From Oscillospiraceae bacterium (GTDB taxonomy: Bacteria; Bacillota_A; Clostridia; Oscillospirales; Oscillospiraceae), in the NCBI GenBank assembly GCA_017470325.1, contig JAFUES010000036.1:1-53188 (forward strand): a stretch of DNA of 53,188 nucleotides, given 5' to 3'. This document shows, in pieces, positions 34,120-44,612 of the stretch (its first letter is position 1; every line of letters starts with the position of its first letter). Below the pieces are notes generated by a model, which worked only from the letters and a program-made list of their open reading frames with translations, ran no database searches and was not told the DNA's origin. Position numbers and translations under genes: made by a program.

Positions 34120-37100
34120 TCATGCCGGGTCATCACCTTCCTTCCTGCGGCGTCCAAGCATAGTGCCGGCGCCGTACACCAGCGCGGAGCCAAGGATCAG
34201 CGCCGCTCCCAGTCTGGTGTAAAGATCGGTTCCCATTCCGCCGCTGTTCGGCAGTTCCTTGCCGGGCGTATTGGGAATGATGAACAGGTTTTCGCTTTCG
34301 ACGAAGTCGCCGCCGTCGAGCATCAGCTCCGGCGTGACTGCGCCTTCCCTGTAGTTGAAGATCACCACATTGTTCTCCGTGATCACACAACCGTCAGGCG
34401 GCTTGATCTCCCGGATCTGATACCGGCCTTCGCCCAGATTGGAGAGCTCCGCCCTGCCATCGGCGTTGACGGTAAACTGGTCATTTGCATCCAGCCCGCC
34501 GATCATGGCATGGGTCACCTGCGTATAATGCGTGGTCGTCTCATCGTACTTCCAGAGCTCAAACACCGCGCCGGAAAGGGGTTTGCGCAGCGGATCGGTC
34601 TTGAGCACCTTCAGTGCCAGATTGTACTTGCCGTTGGTGATGGTGAAGCTGTCTTCGTCCAGGCTCATGTTGGCGCGGGCCGCACTGTCCACCGTCTGCA
34701 CCGCTCCGTTTTCCCCTTCACGATAGGTGATGGTGAAATCCTCGCTGCCGTCGGTGATCTCATGGACGTAGTAGCCGTAGTACAGCCAGCCGTCCGGGTC
34801 ATACTGTGTCTTGCGGACAAAGAACTCCTCATCGGGCAGGTCGTCGAACTCGTAGGACCACTGGTTCTCTGCGTTCAGTTCAAACTCCGTATTCCCCAGC
34901 GCATCCGCCACCGGGACCGGATCGCCGACCTGAGTCACACGGCCCGGATCGGAATAGGTGATGCGCATGAGCTGGAACTGGACCGTAGGCAAGGTCCCGC
35001 CGGGCTCTGTAGCGGCAAACTCCGCCGCCGTCACTACCTCGCCGTTGATCTTCCACACCTTGTTTACCTTCAGGGTAATGGTCTCCGGCGTGTTGGTAAA
35101 GGTGAAGTGACTGCCATCCTGCGTCACATTGGTCAGTTCATACCCCACCTCCGGGTTCTCAATGACCAGATATTCGTAACGGTAAGTGGTGCTCTCTTCC
35201 GTGTAGCCCTCGGGGAGGCCGTCCCAGGTCACGGTCAGATCTTCGCCGGTGGCATCCACCGGGATGGTCTGCACTGTCTGGAAACCATCGTAGGTCTCCA
35301 TCACCAGGGAGTAGCCCGCCTCCCTGGCTTCCGCCGCGGTCGGGATCGGGTCAGCGCTTGTGGAGCCGCTGTCACCGCCGTTCACTTCCACCGCCTTTCG
35401 GTAGAGCGTAAAGCTCACCGCCGGGTGATCGTGGGCATTGGGGTCAGCCCAGGTCTTCGTAGCCTGCACCGACACCGTATCGGGAGCAGGAATGGTGTTG
35501 GTAATGATCACACTGGTCGACGCGGTAGCGCCATTCTTCTCCCACTGGTAGCTGACCTGGTAATCTTCAATGCCGTCGGGCTTCTCGAAGATGTAATAGA
35601 TCCTGCCGCTGCTTAGGTAATAGGTCTTTGCCCAAGCCTCTCCATTCTTGTTGTAATCGTCTGCCGTGATGGTGTCCTCAAGAAGGAGTTGTTTCTCCGG
35701 GAGCTGCCATTCACTGATCACCTGCGCGATGTATGCATCCAACTCTTCCTGGTCAACAGCCTCGCCATCATCCGGCTCCGGATTAAATGAGATGCTGGAT
35801 CCACTGCCCGGTGTGATGGGAAGCTCTTTCCAGTTGCCACTGTCCTTACCATCCCAATGATCAGCTGTATAGCTGCCATTCATGAAATAGACGTAATATT
35901 TCCCATCTTTGACCATCATGTTGCCGCGCCGGAAATTCTGTTGATTGGGCAGTTCATCGTAATCATAGACAGGCCCGGTCAACTTAGTCAAAATGTCGAT
36001 ATTCTCACTGTCAAAGTTCCCTTGCATCCCGTTCAATTGGCTATAACCATAGCTACCGCCGGTGCGGATCCAATAATAAGAACCGTTGTACTGGAATACG
36101 ATATTCCCGGTCAAAGAATAGGACTGGTTGGGCTGCATGTTCTGAGGCCATGCTTCCTCATAGGTATATGCGCTCTCAGCAAGATCAGACCAGATCTGTT
36201 CTGTACCGCCGCTCCCGCCGGGAAGATCAATGTAATAAATCTCAATTCCGATCTGATCCGGTGGGTTCGGGAGCTCGCTTCCATCGCTGTTCTTCCAGAC
36301 CTTCTTAACGTTTATCTCCGTACCGCTGGGCTTGCTGTTGGTAACCGTGATCGCGCTGGCGCTGTGGGCGTAGCTGGCATTGTACGCAGCTCCGCCAAGC
36401 TCCACCACATAATACTGGTAGGCTTTCGTGCCGTCAGCACTGTACTTGGGCAGCTCGGAAATGCTCGTCGTCCAGTTGTTGGATTCGTTGAGGACGATCT
36501 CGCCGTAGTCTACCAGGGTGCCGCCCAGGGCCTCCACCTGCTCCTGTGTCTTGGCGATGTCGGAAACATCATATACAACAGGGAGCTCCGGATCGCCGAG
36601 TATAAAGCTCACATTTCCATCTGCATCCAGGGCGCTTGCATATGCTTCATCTGCTGCGATACAAACCCTGATTCCCCAAGAAACATCAATCGTTACTCCC
36701 GAAGGCACCGTAAAGGTAACGGTAACCACATTACCATTGATCGTGGTCGTTGGATGGGTGTCATTTGCGTTCCAGCCCATATACCACTGGTCGCCCTGAT
36801 ATGCCTGAACGTTGACACTTGGATTGTTATTCTCAAAGAGTATATGATTGCCACCGTGAACGAAGGCAGAAACGGTATTGAACGTAAGGGTTATTTTGTC
36901 TCCTTGATTCGCATAAGCAGTTGTCGCCAGCTTCGGTAAGCTTTCGCTAGCGCTTCCGTTATTGCCTACCTGGATGGTTATTGGGATCGTCCCACTGGGC
37001 ACTTGCGCCGGCCCACTCTGAGAATAGGGCGTTTCTACTCGGTAGAGTTTGAAGTTCAGCTCCCGCTTTTCACTGGTATTCCAGCTCTTGCTCAGTGTAA

Positions 37101-40100
37101 AGCCGGTCTTGTCACCGGTAAACTCCTCGTAAGCATTTTCAAACTCAACCGTCGTCGTTTGTCCGCCGGCTACATTGACCTGGACAGTATCCCCGCTGGT
37201 CTGCGTCCCGCTGTTGACCACGTAGGTCGTGGTGCGGCTCAGTCCCGGGAAGGAGGCGTTGGTCTCCTTCACCACATACTGGCCCGGGGTAAGCTCCGTG
37301 CCAACAGTCCAGGAGCCGCCGGTCATCTCAGCATAGGTCTTGCTCGCGCTGAATCCGTTGGGTCCGGTCACGGTAAAGGTGATCTGATTCTTCTGCGCCT
37401 CAGTCAGTTGAGAGCCGTCAAAACTCTTGGTCACGACCAGGCTGCCAGGCGACTGCAGATCGTTGGTGATCTTGTAGCCGTCGCCCGTCACTTCGATCTT
37501 GCCGCTGACAGGCTTATCATTGACCGTCGCAATGACCTCGTCGCCGTTCTTGATGGTCTCCTTTACGGTGTAGATATACTCGCTGCCGTAGCTGTCCGCC
37601 TTGGGGAGCCGGTCAAAGGTTCCGCTGATCTCCGTCCCGCTCAGGGTCAGGGTCTTGCCGGTCATCTCCGTACCGTTCTGGTACAGCTGCACCTCAACGG
37701 TCACACCCGCCGGCCACCCCATGGGTTCGCCGCCATTGGTCCACGCCTTGCTGACCGTCACGGAAGTGGTCTCCGGCAGGGTATAGTTGACAAGCTGCAC
37801 GCTGTAGCTGTCGGCCGTTTCGTTATAGACCAGGGTCACATCCGGTTCGCCGTCCAGCTGGACGCCATCCGGCAGATCGCCGGCCATGAGGGGCACTTCT
37901 TTCACATAGTAGGCATAATAGGTGGCCTTGCCCTTATCGTCCACACGGACGGCGGGCAGCTTGGTAAACTTGGTGGTGGAGGCCACTTCGCCATAGCGAT
38001 AGAGCCAGTACGCGCCTGTCTCTCCGTCCACATGGGCCGAATGCGGGCCGCCCCAGGGGGACTGCGCATCGTCATAAAGGGAGCCGCCCATGCTGACGAG
38101 CATTTCGTAGGCGCTGCTGAAGCCCAGCCGCGTCACGTTCTCCGCGCTGAGGTCGATGGGCTTATTGCTCTGCACCTGATACAGCTTGAACTGGAGTTGC
38201 TGCATATTGCCCGGCCAATCGATGGCTTCCGCCTGGCTGCGGTCGTCGTTGCCGTTATACTTCCACAGCTTTACCACGTCCAGGGAAGCATCGCTCTCCA
38301 CAGGCTTCTCACGGTTGACCATGGTGAAGGTATAGTTATCCCCGGTCTTGGTGATGCTGAGGGAGGAGTCGTAGCCGTCCACCTCATTCTCGCGGACATA
38401 ATAATAGTAGTAAATGGGATCCTGACCGTCTTCTGCCACGACAGCCGGGAGGCCGCTGAAGGTGATCCCGGATTCGTATTCAGCACTTGGGAGCTGGTAG
38501 ACGCCCGTATCGGAGCCTGCTTTGTAAGCCGCGGCGTCGGGCCAGGTGTAAGCCAGACCGCCTGCCTGCGGTTCCCTATCCAGCGGCGTGCGGGAGCTCA
38601 CCTGGTACAGGGTGAACCTGACATTATCGGGCAGATCCGTTGTCTTCTGTCCGCCGCCCTCATCCAACCAGGTCTTCTTGACCGTCAAATCGGTGTTCTT
38701 GTTCTCCGCCCTGCGGTTGGTGATGGTGTAAGCCTTTTCCGCCTCGATCCCCTTTTCCACATCGGCAGCTGTCTCCTGCAGCTTCACGCTGACAGAGAAG
38801 CCCTCCGGAATCTGCACCTCTTCCAGCTTGTATGCGTACTGGTGATCCTGATCCACACGGGGAAGATCCTTCCACTCGGCCTTCCACTGGTTGCCCTGGT
38901 CCAGGGTCACCACACCGCTGTCATCCGTCACTTCCGTGATGGATGTGGCAACGCCTTCGTCATTCGTCTCGACCTTGATCTTCTTCCAGTCGCCCGAATC
39001 GGTCTTGCGGTAGAGCTGGACGGTAGCCGTCAAGGCGGCAAGCTCATCATCATCTGTGATAGCTTTGCCGTCGGCATCCTGCCAGAGCTTCTCCACCGTC
39101 AGGTCGACCGGCTGATCGGTCTTGGTATTGGACATCTTGAGGATGTCGTCATAGTAGAAGTAGATCCATTGCTTCCAACCGTGCTCATCACGGCGGTTGG
39201 GGTCGCCATAGTTGACCTCGTCCGGATCGGTGGTCAGCGTAAAGCTCCAGTATTCGGTGGAGCTGTCGATCTGATAGCCGGGAGGCGAGTCGATCTCCTT
39301 CAGATAATAGTGAACGTTCTCGTCAAGCTGCGCGCCGTGATCCGTCTGGTTCAGCGCGATCTTCGCCAGGCCGTTTTCGTCCGTCGTAAAGGTGATGGGC
39401 TTGCCGGCGATGTTCTGGCTGATGGTGTTCGCGTTCGTGCCATAGGTCATGGGGATGCAGTTGTTGTAGTCCCCGCTGCCGTCGTCCACGAACAGCTGGA
39501 ACACTGCCCCCTCCAGGCCCTTGCTGGTAGCGCCCAGCTCATGCTTGAGGACATTGATCTGCAGTACGATACCGCCGGCGCTGGCCGAAGAGCCAAAGCT
39601 GCGGCTGTCCTTCTTGATGCTGGAGTAGCCCTCCATTACGGCTTCATTGGAGAAGGTCTGCGTGTTGCTGCCCACGATCAGCGCACTGTACACAATGGCA
39701 ATGTGATGATTGTCGGGGACGTTGTAGAAGGTACCAATGTTGCCGTCAAAGTTCCAGTACAGATCTGTACCGTCATAGGCGGGCGTATAGTCCCCGGCAA
39801 CATATTTCTGCTTCAGCTGATCTCGCGTCAGATTCGTGCCGGTCAGGTCATAGACACGGATGGACGAATAGTCCACGCTCAGGTTGGAGCTGTGCGTATC
39901 CGTCAGGGTCATGGTCTGGCCATTGTTCAGGGTCAGCGCCTCAGGGTTGACGTCGATGACGAAGTCATAGAGGCGCTCATTGCCGGCCTTGACAGAATCG
40001 TGGAACCAACCGTCCTTCTCAATGGTGGGGACGGTGTAATCGATATCCACATGATCTGACAGATCGCCCCATACCGCGTCGTTATGCAGCTTATACACGC

Positions 40101-43100
40101 CGCCATTGGCCAGGGCCGCCGTCTTCAGCGCCGCCGCCTCAGACGCGGGCACTTTCAGATAATAGTAAACATGATAGTAGGGATAGAAGCTGCCGTCCTC
40201 CTGCGTGTCCAGTCCATTCTCGGCAATGGTGATGGTAAGCGTGTGCGTACTGTCATTGGCCACATAGGTAGGAAGCGTATAATCCTGATAGTTATAGGAA
40301 TTGCTGTAGCTCTTATCACCGTACTTGATGATGAGATTCTGATCGTCCACACCCGCCGGGATGGGCACGAACTGCATATGCTCGTCATAGGTATCGGTGA
40401 TGGTCAGCGGCAGCTCGGTCACATTGGCCAGCTGGATATCGTAGAAGAAATAGAGATCCCCATCCTGTTTGGTGCTGTCCCAGTTGGGTCCGTTATTGGC
40501 AGACGAGCCTTTCTTTTCAATGGTGGGCAGCATGGGCTGACCGACGCCCTGCACCTGGGTGTTGTTTACCCTGGCGATATTGGTATGTCTGGTAAACTCG
40601 GTGTTGGTCTTGCCGGCCTCCAGCCAGTCAGGGTCGTTTCTGGTGCGCAGGGTCAGCGTTACAATGCGGGCATAGCCTGTGCCATACAGGCCGTTCTGCT
40701 GCTGGCCGTTTTCATCCGTATAGTGGAAGTCGATCGTTACGATCTCGCGCTCGACGGGCACGCCGTTCTTCTTGAGGTACTTGTCGTTGGTCGTCGTAAC
40801 GACGGGCGTACCCACGCCCTCGTTATGGTCCGGGTCCAGGCCCACCACGCCCACGATGGAGTCAAACGTATCTACCATCTGAACGTCCGGGTTGTCGCCG
40901 GAGGCGTAGGACCAGGGGACCTCATCTACCACGCGAAGTCCTCCGGGGAAACCCTCAGCGGGAACGGAGATGACGATATCCCAGTCGATATACTCTGCGG
41001 TCACATTCTTGGCCGTCTTGACTGCAGTGACAGTATCTGTACCGCCGCCACCGCCTCCGCCGGGCCCGATGATGCCGGTACCGCTGCTGCTGCCGCCGTG
41101 GTCATTTTCCGAATTGTTGCGCACAGTCGGATCATTGGAAGAGACCTTGGTATTGTCAACCACCGTCTTGTAGGTGATCTCATAGCTGTAGGCCTTATCC
41201 GCATCGTCATCCGGGATCGTATAGGACCAGGTCTGCTGCTCCTCGTTCCAGGAAACATGATCCACCGCCACTTGGACGTTATTGTCCGTTCTGACCACGT
41301 TGTCGTTCGCATCTTTCACAACAATGTCAAGCAAAAGATTCCCGTTGCTGTCGGTGAGATACTTCATTGCTTCCTTGCTGTTCCAGTCGATGGTATCGGT
41401 GATCTTACCCCCGGCAATGGACGCCTTGGGCGGATCGTTGACAACGATCGTCCAGGTGAGGGTGGTCGTGTCGCCGTCTGTTTCAGCGCCGGTGTTGGCC
41501 TTGGAAATGTTGGAATATTTGATCTCGTTGGTATAGCTGAAGGTGTCCGTCTTCGGATCGCCGCCGTCCGGCGTCGCCGAAACGGTATTCGTGTTGTCCT
41601 GAGAGCTGAGGGTGAAGTTGTCTCCCAGCTTGGAGATGTCCACGTCAGCGGAATACCGGATGGTGACCACGTCGTTGTGGTTCATCTGGCCCAGGTCCAA
41701 CGAGAAACTGTTGTTGTTTGTGTCCACATTCGGTGTGCCGTTGAGCTTGGAGGACGGCTCAACCGTAACAGGAGCTGTCAGATGCAGCGCAGTGCCCTGG
41801 ATCTGGTCTTCCACGTGGACGGAATCGTTGGTGCCCTGGGAGCGCACAGTCACCACATAGTCGATCTGATTCGTAGCGGCATTGTAGGAGCCGGTCTTGC
41901 TGACCGTCACATCACCGGAGCTCTCCACATGCACGTCCCGCTCCACATCGTCATTGAAGTGCAGATCTGTGGTACCCTCAGCAAACTTCGCGATCAGGTC
42001 GATATCAAAATAGATATTGGAAGAACGCGTCAGCAGATCTTCCGGGTCATCGCCAAAGGTGATATACAGCTTACCGTCCCTGACCTCATAACGGTTGTTA
42101 TAAATAGTACCTGCCAGGCCGGTGGGGATATCAAAGCTGCCGCTGGTATTTTCAAGGGTCAGCCCTGCCGGCAGATCCACCACGATGGTGTCTCCGCTGG
42201 TGCCGGGGATCTGCTTATCGCCTCTCTCGGAGAAGCGCAGCTTCAGGTTGTAATCTACATTGGGATATACCTCCCAAACAGTCCCCGCTCCATAGGTCCT
42301 CCCGTCGATCTCCAGTGTGGCATCAGAGATCAGGTTGTTCACATCCGTGCCGGAATACTGCTCGTCGCTGACCGCAATAATGATCTCACGACCATCTGCC
42401 ATGAAAATGGACAGTGTCTCGTCTGTACTGAAGGGCTGGAGGCTGGTCAGAAGGTAGTCCCCCTCCACCGCCTGGACGGAAAGCAGACTCGGATCGGTAA
42501 AGAGCACATAAGCCACCTGTGCCACGTCCTCCTGGATGCCCAGGGAACGGAACAGCTCGGAGAGCAGGATGCTCCCCCGGCCGCTCAGATTATATTCCAT
42601 ACCTTCATAATGAAAGTCCACTGTATATACGATCGCGTAAACAGAGAAGGCATCCGTATCAAAGGCTACCTGGGCGCCGGCTTCCGTGGGCTCGTCCACA
42701 ACGCTGGCCTTGCCGTCGTCCTCCACATGGACGACGACTTGCTCAACCGCACCGTCAGACACCCCAACTGGCCGCATCTCGACGCGCACCGGAATGCGCG
42801 GCTCGATCTCTTTGCCCGCTGCGTCGAAGAAGGTGATATCCACTGCCTGTACGTGCACGACTTCTTTATCCACCGCACCGGAGACAGCGTCCATGACATC
42901 CTCTGCGTCCACAGCCTTGACGATCATGATGGTCCCCGCCGGGAAAGCGCCGTCATCTGCAGTGACGGTAACGCTCATGCCGGATACGCGGCCGGCAAAG
43001 CTCTGGGCAGGATAAGCGATCGTATCAGCTGCACCGGTGATCTCGGATTCTGCAACAAGGTCGACATTATCTGTATTATCACCGTTGTCAATGAGAGCGG

Positions 43101-44562
43101 CCTCCGGGTCCGTCGCGTTATTCGCTGCCATCTTCGGATTTTCCGGCAGGATACCATAGCCCAGGATAGCCGTGGAGCCGAGGGGATAGGTAAAGCGCTC
43201 CACATAGCTTACATTGTTGCCCTCAATGGTCTCAACCACTGTAGCGCCGTTTACATCATATACGTCAGTCACCAAACCTACATGGTCGGACAACTGATTC
43301 CGGTCCATATCGAAAAAGATCACGTCGCCGCCCTTGGGTCGATACTCACCAGCCGGGACATACATCCCCCGCTCGGTGAGGGCATCGATCCAGGTGGTGC
43401 AGCCGCAGTCATAGGGGAAGGCCGTCTCCGGAACATCGGCGTAGTACAGGCAGAAGGAGACAAACATGGCGCACCAGTCTCCATAGGGCAGACCGTACCA
43501 GGCGCCGTAACGGGTGTAGCCCTTCTTGACGTCATCTACTACCTCAAAGTTGTTCTGGCTCTCCGCGTAGCCCAGCTGGGTCTTGGCGATCTCCACCACG
43601 TCGCGGCTCCAGTCGCCGCTCAGCTCTAGGTTCTCGAACTGTGCGGTCCAGATCGCCTCATTCTCCACATCCGCAGTGGAGTCGCTCTCCCCGTACGGGT
43701 TCTCTTGGTTCTGTTCTTTTTCTCTTTTTGCCTTCTCGGCCACTTCTTCCGCAGTCAACTCCACGGTCTTGAAGCAGTCCTCATTGTGGACATGCTCCAC
43801 CAGCTGCAGCTGGCCGCAGATCAGATTGCCGTCGGCGTCGTAACAGGACTCGTCATGGGTATGGATACCCTGCTGACCGCAGCTGAGATAGCAGCGGGTC
43901 TCGTAGCAGGCGTCTCCGTGAATATGAGCGCCCTCACCGGCTTCCTTGCCGCAGATCAGAGCTTCCTCCCAGGCATAGCAAGCATCACTATGGATATGGC
44001 CTTCGCTCTCTTCCAGCTCGCAGGTCAACACCCGATCCCAGGCGTAGCACTCGTCGCTGTGTTCATGCTCTTCGCTCGTATCTTCGCAAATCAGCTCGCC
44101 CCGCACCAGACTATAGCATTCTTCCGTGTGGGCGTGGCCCTCGCTCTCTTCCAGGCCGCAGGTCAGGTCGCCCCGCACCAGGCCATAGCAATCCTCCGTA
44201 TGCACATGTCCTTCTGTTTCCTCCTGGTCACAGGTCAGGACCATGCCGGTGGTATAGCAATCCTCCGTGTGCACATGCGCACGGATTTCCGGCAGCGGAC
44301 ACACCAGCACACCATCGGCATCATAGCAGTCGTCATTGTGAACATGGGCCACATAATCTGCCCAGCCCTCCCCGGAGGGGGCCACGAACTGGCAGTCCAG
44401 CACCTGCTCACTATGGGTCTTGGCGACGCCGTTGAGCTTGAAGGCCGCGGCAGTTGCCAGGCTCACAATCAAAGCAAGACACAGAAAGATCGCTATCCAC
44501 CTCTTATGTGACTTCTGTGCCGACAATATGTTATTGATTTGTCTTTCCAGAGACTCGCCCAT
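34120..44562 (-). CDS. Giant LPxTG-anchored surface protein with His/Cys repeats, CHAP-like and Cna-B domains
   Basis: A 3480-residue wall protein. Residues 21-43 form an N-terminal hydrophobic segment. Residues about 72-275 hold eight full and one partial repeats of 22-23 residues with the pattern HxHxxxCYx(4-8)LxC, a likely metal-binding or disulphide array. Residues about 315-470 resemble a CHAP/NlpC-P60 amidase: Cys364 in DWCAMFVSFCLYYAD, then GDVIFFD and His427 in DHVGLV. A long beta-rich adhesin region (about 500-1800) follows, then about nine Cna-B or related domains (LTVEKLWQDADG, LTVKKTWLDEGG, VSKAWTNGGEP and similar) and a final SpaA-like unit. The sorting signal is LPNSG at 3437-3441. 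AGAGG precedes the ATG. It lies between a signal peptidase gene and the pilin-sortase genes. Confidence 0.93.
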   Translation of the reverse strand: MGESLERQINNILSAQKSHKRWIAIFLCLALIVSLATAAAFKLNGVAKTHSEQVLDCQFVAPSGEGWADYVAHVHNDDCYDADGVLVCPLPEIRAHVHTEDCYTTGMVLTCDQEETEGHVHTEDCYGLVRGDLTCGLEESEGHAHTEECYSLVRGELICEDTSEEHEHSDECYAWDRVLTCELEESEGHIHSDACYAWEEALICGKEAGEGAHIHGDACYETRCYLSCGQQGIHTHDESCYDADGNLICGQLQLVEHVHNEDCFKTVELTAEEVAEKAKREKEQNQENPYGESDSTADVENEAIWTAQFENLELSGDWSRDVVEIAKTQLGYAESQNNFEVVDDVKKGYTRYGAWYGLPYGDWCAMFVSFCLYYADVPETAFPYDCGCTTWIDALTERGMYVPAGEYRPKGGDVIFFDMDRNQLSDHVGLVTDVYDVNGATVVETIEGNNVSYVERFTYPLGSTAILGYGILPENPKMAANNATDPEAALIDNGDNTDNVDLVAESEITGAADTIAYPAQSFAGRVSGMSVTVTADDGAFPAGTIMIVKAVDAEDVMDAVSGAVDKEVVHVQAVDITFFDAAGKEIEPRIPVRVEMRPVGVSDGAVEQVVVHVEDDGKASVVDEPTEAGAQVAFDTDAFSVYAIVYTVDFHYEGMEYNLSGRGSILLSELFRSLGIQEDVAQVAYVLFTDPSLLSVQAVEGDYLLTSLQPFSTDETLSIFMADGREIIIAVSDEQYSGTDVNNLISDATLEIDGRTYGAGTVWEVYPNVDYNLKLRFSERGDKQIPGTSGDTIVVDLPAGLTLENTSGSFDIPTGLAGTIYNNRYEVRDGKLYITFGDDPEDLLTRSSNIYFDIDLIAKFAEGTTDLHFNDDVERDVHVESSGDVTVSKTGSYNAATNQIDYVVTVRSQGTNDSVHVEDQIQGTALHLTAPVTVEPSSKLNGTPNVDTNNNSFSLDLGQMNHNDVVTIRYSADVDISKLGDNFTLSSQDNTNTVSATPDGGDPKTDTFSYTNEIKYSNISKANTGAETDGDTTTLTWTIVVNDPPKASIAGGKITDTIDWNSKEAMKYLTDSNGNLLLDIVVKDANDNVVRTDNNVQVAVDHVSWNEEQQTWSYTIPDDDADKAYSYEITYKTVVDNTKVSSNDPTVRNNSENDHGGSSSGTGIIGPGGGGGGGTDTVTAVKTAKNVTAEYIDWDIVISVPAEGFPGGLRVVDEVPWSYASGDNPDVQMVDTFDSIVGVVGLDPDHNEGVGTPVVTTTNDKYLKKNGVPVEREIVTIDFHYTDENGQQQNGLYGTGYARIVTLTLRTRNDPDWLEAGKTNTEFTRHTNIARVNNTQVQGVGQPMLPTIEKKGSSANNGPNWDSTKQDGDLYFFYDIQLANVTELPLTITDTYDEHMQFVPIPAGVDDQNLIIKYGDKSYSNSYNYQDYTLPTYVANDSTHTLTITIAENGLDTQEDGSFYPYYHVYYYLKVPASEAAALKTAALANGGVYKLHNDAVWGDLSDHVDIDYTVPTIEKDGWFHDSVKAGNERLYDFVIDVNPEALTLNNGQTMTLTDTHSSNLSVDYSSIRVYDLTGTNLTRDQLKQKYVAGDYTPAYDGTDLYWNFDGNIGTFYNVPDNHHIAIVYSALIVGSNTQTFSNEAVMEGYSSIKKDSRSFGSSASAGGIVLQINVLKHELGATSKGLEGAVFQLFVDDGSGDYNNCIPMTYGTNANTISQNIAGKPITFTTDENGLAKIALNQTDHGAQLDENVHYYLKEIDSPPGYQIDSSTEYWSFTLTTDPDEVNYGDPNRRDEHGWKQWIYFYYDDILKMSNTKTDQPVDLTVEKLWQDADGKAITDDDELAALTATVQLYRKTDSGDWKKIKVETNDEGVATSITEVTDDSGVVTLDQGNQWKAEWKDLPRVDQDHQYAYKLEEVQIPEGFSVSVKLQETAADVEKGIEAEKAYTITNRRAENKNTDLTVKKTWLDEGGGQKTTDLPDNVRFTLYQVSSRTPLDREPQAGGLAYTWPDAAAYKAGSDTGVYQLPSAEYESGITFSGLPAVVAEDGQDPIYYYYYVRENEVDGYDSSLSITKTGDNYTFTMVNREKPVESDASLDVVKLWKYNGNDDRSQAEAIDWPGNMQQLQFKLYQVQSNKPIDLSAENVTRLGFSSAYEMLVSMGGSLYDDAQSPWGGPHSAHVDGETGAYWLYRYGEVASTTKFTKLPAVRVDDKGKATYYAYYVKEVPLMAGDLPDGVQLDGEPDVTLVYNETADSYSVQLVNYTLPETTSVTVSKAWTNGGEPMGWPAGVTVEVQLYQNGTEMTGKTLTLSGTEISGTFDRLPKADSYGSEYIYTVKETIKNGDEVIATVNDKPVSGKIEVTGDGYKITNDLQSPGSLVVTKSFDGSQLTEAQKNQITFTVTGPNGFSASKTYAEMTGGSWTVGTELTPGQYVVKETNASFPGLSRTTTYVVNSGTQTSGDTVQVNVAGGQTTTVEFENAYEEFTGDKTGFTLSKSWNTSEKRELNFKLYRVETPYSQSGPAQVPSGTIPITIQVGNNGSASESLPKLATTAYANQGDKITLTFNTVSAFVHGGNHILFENNNPSVNVQAYQGDQWYMGWNANDTHPTTTINGNVVTVTFTVPSGVTIDVSWGIRVCIAADEAYASALDADGNVSFILGDPELPVVYDVSDIAKTQEQVEALGGTLVDYGEIVLNESNNWTTSISELPKYSADGTKAYQYYVVELGGAAYNASYAHSASAITVTNSKPSGTEINVKKVWKNSDGSELPNPPDQIGIEIYYIDLPGGSGGTEQIWSDLAESAYTYEEAWPQNMQPNQSYSLTGNIVFQYNGSYYWIRTGGSYGYSQLNGMQGNFDSENIDILTKLTGPVYDYDELPNQQNFRRGNMMVKDGKYYVYFMNGSYTADHWDGKDSGNWKELPITPGSGSSISFNPEPDDGEAVDQEELDAYIAQVISEWQLPEKQLLLEDTITADDYNKNGEAWAKTYYLSSGRIYYIFEKPDGIEDYQVSYQWEKNGATASTSVIITNTIPAPDTVSVQATKTWADPNAHDHPAVSFTLYRKAVEVNGGDSGSTSADPIPTAAEAREAGYSLVMETYDGFQTVQTIPVDATGEDLTVTWDGLPEGYTEESTTYRYEYLVIENPEVGYELTNVTQDGSHFTFTNTPETITLKVNKVWKINGEVVTAAEFAATEPGGTLPTVQFQLMRITYSDPGRVTQVGDPVPVADALGNTEFELNAENQWSYEFDDLPDEEFFVRKTQYDPDGWLYYGYYVHEITDGSEDFTITYREGENGAVQTVDSAARANMSLDEDSFTITNGKYNLALKVLKTDPLRKPLSGAVFELWKYDETTTHYTQVTHAMIGGLDANDQFTVNADGRAELSNLGEGRYQIREIKPPDGCVITENNVVIFNYREGAVTPELMLDGGDFVESENLFIIPNTPGKELPNSGGMGTDLYTRLGAALILGSALVYGAGTMLGRRRKEGDDPA

Positions 44563-44612
44563 GGCGTTACCTCTTCTTACATGATATATATGTAAAGCGT
44601 TTCAAAGCTTAT

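Noticed and set aside
37003..43629. Two plus-strand frames of 1018 and 1181 codons opposite the giant surface gene
   Set aside because: They arise because the repetitive minus-strand gene lacks stops on the opposite strand. They have no signal, no motif and odd composition.
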